A stretch of DNA of 33,147 nucleotides, taken from contig CP070715.1 in NCBI GenBank assembly GCA_020350405.1, forward strand, positions 664,097 to 697,243. The letters are read 5' to 3'. Shown in pieces: positions 31,534-33,147 of the stretch. Each line of letters starts with the position of its first letter. The stretch's first letter is position 1. Under the pieces are notes generated by a model that was not told the DNA's origin, did no database searches, and worked only from the letters and a program-made list of their open reading frames with translations. This stretch comes from Planctomycetota bacterium. GTDB lineage: Bacteria > Planctomycetota > Phycisphaerae > Sedimentisphaerales > Anaerobacaceae. The position numbers were made by a program, and so were the translations under genes.

Positions 31534-32787
31534 TTATGCTTTCAAACCCTTTATGACATCCGATTCCAGCTTCTCGTTTGCTTTGAGCATCTCATCGTAG
31601 GTGAGTAGGCCACCCTTGTAAGCGGCGTCACGAGCAAGAATTGATGCCAGATTGCTTCGTACGCTTGGAGCGACAGTTGTATTGGTGAACTGGCCCTTGG
31701 TTACATGGTCGTAAAATGTGGCAATGTTGGCCGAGGTACCTTCCGGATAGAGGTTGCCCGTCTCGCCTCCCTTGTAAGGATTGCTGCCAAGGATAGACAC
31801 CTTACCGCCGTAACGCGTATCAATCGCGCCGTCAAGACCATACATCGTACAGCCAATATTGCCGAAATGACCTCCATCGCATTGTTTGGCTATAAGGTTG
31901 ACAAGAACGTTATTCGGGAAATGGTATATTGCGGAAAAATAATCCCAAATATCTCCGTACTCATAGTGTTTCCGTCCGCCTGAACCATACGCACTAACAG
32001 GGTCGGCATCCAATATCCAGGTAGCAACATCTATGGCGTGAATGGTTTGTTCGACAAGAATGTCACCGGAGAGCACTTTATCCATTCCCCAGGCCTTAAG
32101 GCGAGTTTCAGGGTCAGTGGGATTTTCCTTAAGAAAAGGCTCAACTGGGTTCCAACCATGCTTCCAAACGTCGCCGCACTTAAAGGAAGCCTCACCACAG
32201 ACCAAACGGCCTATATCTCCGTACTGGGCCCGCTTGACTGCCTCGCGATAGAACTCATTTGCGCGCGTCTGGAAATCAACATAAAAGACGAGCTTCTTGG
32301 CCGTGGCCTTCTTGCCGCTCAAGCCTATGAGCTTGCAGCCGGGAACATCGACCGCGGCAGGCTTGGCCACCATAACATCAACGCCGGCGTCCACCGCCGC
32401 CGCAGCCTGCTCAGGATGAAAATATGGCGGACTCTCAATCGCCACCGCATCCACGCCCGAATCCAGAAGCTTCTTGTAACCTGACAGTGTGGCATAGCGG
32501 CGGGATTTGTCCACGCCAAACTGCTCGCCGAGTTCGTCAACTCTGTCCTGGAAGTAATCGGCGGCGGCGAATATCTCGTATTTGCCGTGCTTTTGGAACA
32601 GGTCCGTTATCCATTTTCCGCGCATGCCGCACCCGATGATTCCGAGTTTTATCTTCGAGTTGGCTTCTGTGCCCCGGACAAGGGACGGTTTCATCAGTAC
32701 AAAAGATGTAGCAGCCGCACCGGCAATAAAGTCGCGCCTCGAAATCTTCCCATCACCACCCTCGGTAGTTTTTTTCTTATCCTTCAT
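31534..32787 (-). CDS. Tat-exported Gfo/Idh/MocA family oxidoreductase
   Basis: The 417-residue protein has a twin-arginine signal (ISRRDFIAGAAATSFVLMKPSLVRG), then a Rossmann domain with IKLGIIGCGMRGKWITDLF for NAD(P) binding. AVAIESPPYFHPEQAAAAVDAGVDVMVAKPAAVDVPG contains the family's lysine-proline (VAKP) site, and the C-terminal beta-sheet domain holds EQTIHAIDVATWIL with the active-site-region histidine. Such Tat-exported members are abundant in planctomycetes and are thought to oxidise or rearrange sugars in the periplasm; the substrate is not known. The ATG follows GAGGAG by eight bases. Upstream, 76 bases away, ends a remnant of a related gene, so two copies once stood in tandem. Confidence 0.93.
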   Translation of the reverse strand: MKDKKKTTEGGDGKISRRDFIAGAAATSFVLMKPSLVRGTEANSKIKLGIIGCGMRGKWITDLFQKHGKYEIFAAADYFQDRVDELGEQFGVDKSRRYATLSGYKKLLDSGVDAVAIESPPYFHPEQAAAAVDAGVDVMVAKPAAVDVPGCKLIGLSGKKATAKKLVFYVDFQTRANEFYREAVKRAQYGDIGRLVCGEASFKCGDVWKHGWNPVEPFLKENPTDPETRLKAWGMDKVLSGDILVEQTIHAIDVATWILDADPVSAYGSGGRKHYEYGDIWDYFSAIYHFPNNVLVNLIAKQCDGGHFGNIGCTMYGLDGAIDTRYGGKVSILGSNPYKGGETGNLYPEGTSANIATFYDHVTKGQFTNTTVAPSVRSNLASILARDAAYKGGLLTYDEMLKANEKLESDVIKGLKA

Positions 32788-32839
32788 AATCGGTACTCCT
32801 CAGATAGATAAGTTAACATAATACTTTTTTATTCTCACA

Positions 32840-32857
32840 ATCGGCTCACAAGCCGAT
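32840..32857 (-). repeat. Short inverted repeat between the two Gfo/Idh/MocA genes
   Basis: ATCGGCT-CACA-AGCCGAT is a perfect 7-bp stem with a 4-base loop, placed seven bases after the stop of the truncated gene. There is no T-run on the minus strand, so it is at best a weak terminator or an mRNA-end stabiliser. Confidence 0.4.
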
Positions 32858-32863
32858 AAGCAA

Positions 32864-33118
32864 TTACAAGGTCCATCCCTGACGGTATTGACGGTGTATG
32901 TATTCATTTGCCTCGGGCAGGTTTGTGACTTTCATATCTGGGCCGTCGTAGTAGAGCTTTTTGTGCATCATGCGCAGGGCAATGTTTCCAAGCAGGACGA
33001 GCTCGGTCAATGGACCTGCGTAGTCGAAGTTCGAGCCGGCAGGCCGGCCTCCCTTGCAGGCGTTGACCCATTCGGTGTGGTGTCCCGCCGAGCGAGGAAT
33101 CGTCTTCGCCGGTCTATT
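32864..33118 (-). pseudogene. C-terminal remnant of a second Gfo/Idh/MocA oxidoreductase
   Basis: The minus strand reads IPRSAGHHTEWVNACKGGRP, then AGSNFDYAGPLTELVLLGNI, ALRMMHKKLYYDGPDMKVT and a WTL end, the typical last 80 residues of a planctomycete Gfo/Idh/MocA protein. Going upstream, the frame meets a TAA at 33119-33121, and the other two minus-strand frames are also closed within the last 35 bases, so a single frameshift does not restore it. The gene was either cut by a deletion or the window edge joins unrelated sequence. No start codon precedes the conserved part, so it is not expected to make a working enzyme. Confidence 0.72.
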
Positions 33119-33147
33119 TTATTCTTTCATTTTCGATTCCCGTATGA

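Noticed and set aside
32840-32857. Intrinsic terminator after the truncated oxidoreductase
   Set aside because: The stem is sound but there is no T-run downstream on the minus strand, so it is listed as an inverted repeat only.

Overview
The window looks like chromosomal DNA of a planctomycete, most likely in the Phycisphaerae/Sedimentisphaerales range. The clues are a PEP-CTERM protein, a prepilin-like protein with an H-X9-DG motif, dockerin-type C-termini, Tat-exported Gfo/Idh/MocA oxidoreductases, and many weak or missing Shine-Dalgarno sites. This placement is inferred from gene content only; there is no rRNA gene in the window. No tRNA, CRISPR array, transposase or integrase was seen.

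Layout. 1-3075 (+): the end of recR, a URO-D/MtaA-like methyltransferase and rpoN (sigma-54). 3104-7438 (-): a probable envelope operon made of two paralogous membrane proteins, a winged-helix regulator, a membrane-anchored serine hydrolase and an M23 peptidase. 7560-11989 (+): an arsenic operon, arsR-permease-ACR3-arsE-arsF-arsG, with a palindromic operator, genes that touch or overlap, and no arsenate reductase. 12074-13767 (+): a phosphomannomutase/phosphoglucomutase with its own promoter and a 74-residue lysine-rich tail. 13819-21905 (+): mixed genes, namely DUF1805, a secreted protein with an Ada-like zinc motif, a heparan-glucosaminide acetyltransferase-like protein, a PH-like membrane protein, DUF1638, a TMTC-like TPR membrane protein, an iron-sulfur flavoprotein-like oxidoreductase, a methyltransferase and mntP. 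22023-24182 (+): a zinc metallopeptidase translationally coupled to an ATP-grasp ligase. 24350-27308 (+): a DUF362 ferredoxin-like protein, an S24 repressor on a probably leaderless mRNA, and a WaaP-like kinase. 27363-28142 (-): a ComF family protein.

28181-31107 (-) is the most interesting part. A cobalamin riboswitch with a closed P1 stem and a B12 box is followed by an intrinsic terminator. Then come three exported or surface-type genes: a PEP-CTERM protein, a dockerin-tailed surface protein and a prepilin-like protein. No known B12 transporter or biosynthesis gene is visible beside it, so these may be parts of a poorly described B12-responsive surface uptake system.

31238-33147 (-): an intact Gfo/Idh/MocA gene lies between two gene remnants, a dockerin-domain tail and a second Gfo/Idh/MocA tail whose reading frame is closed before the window edge.
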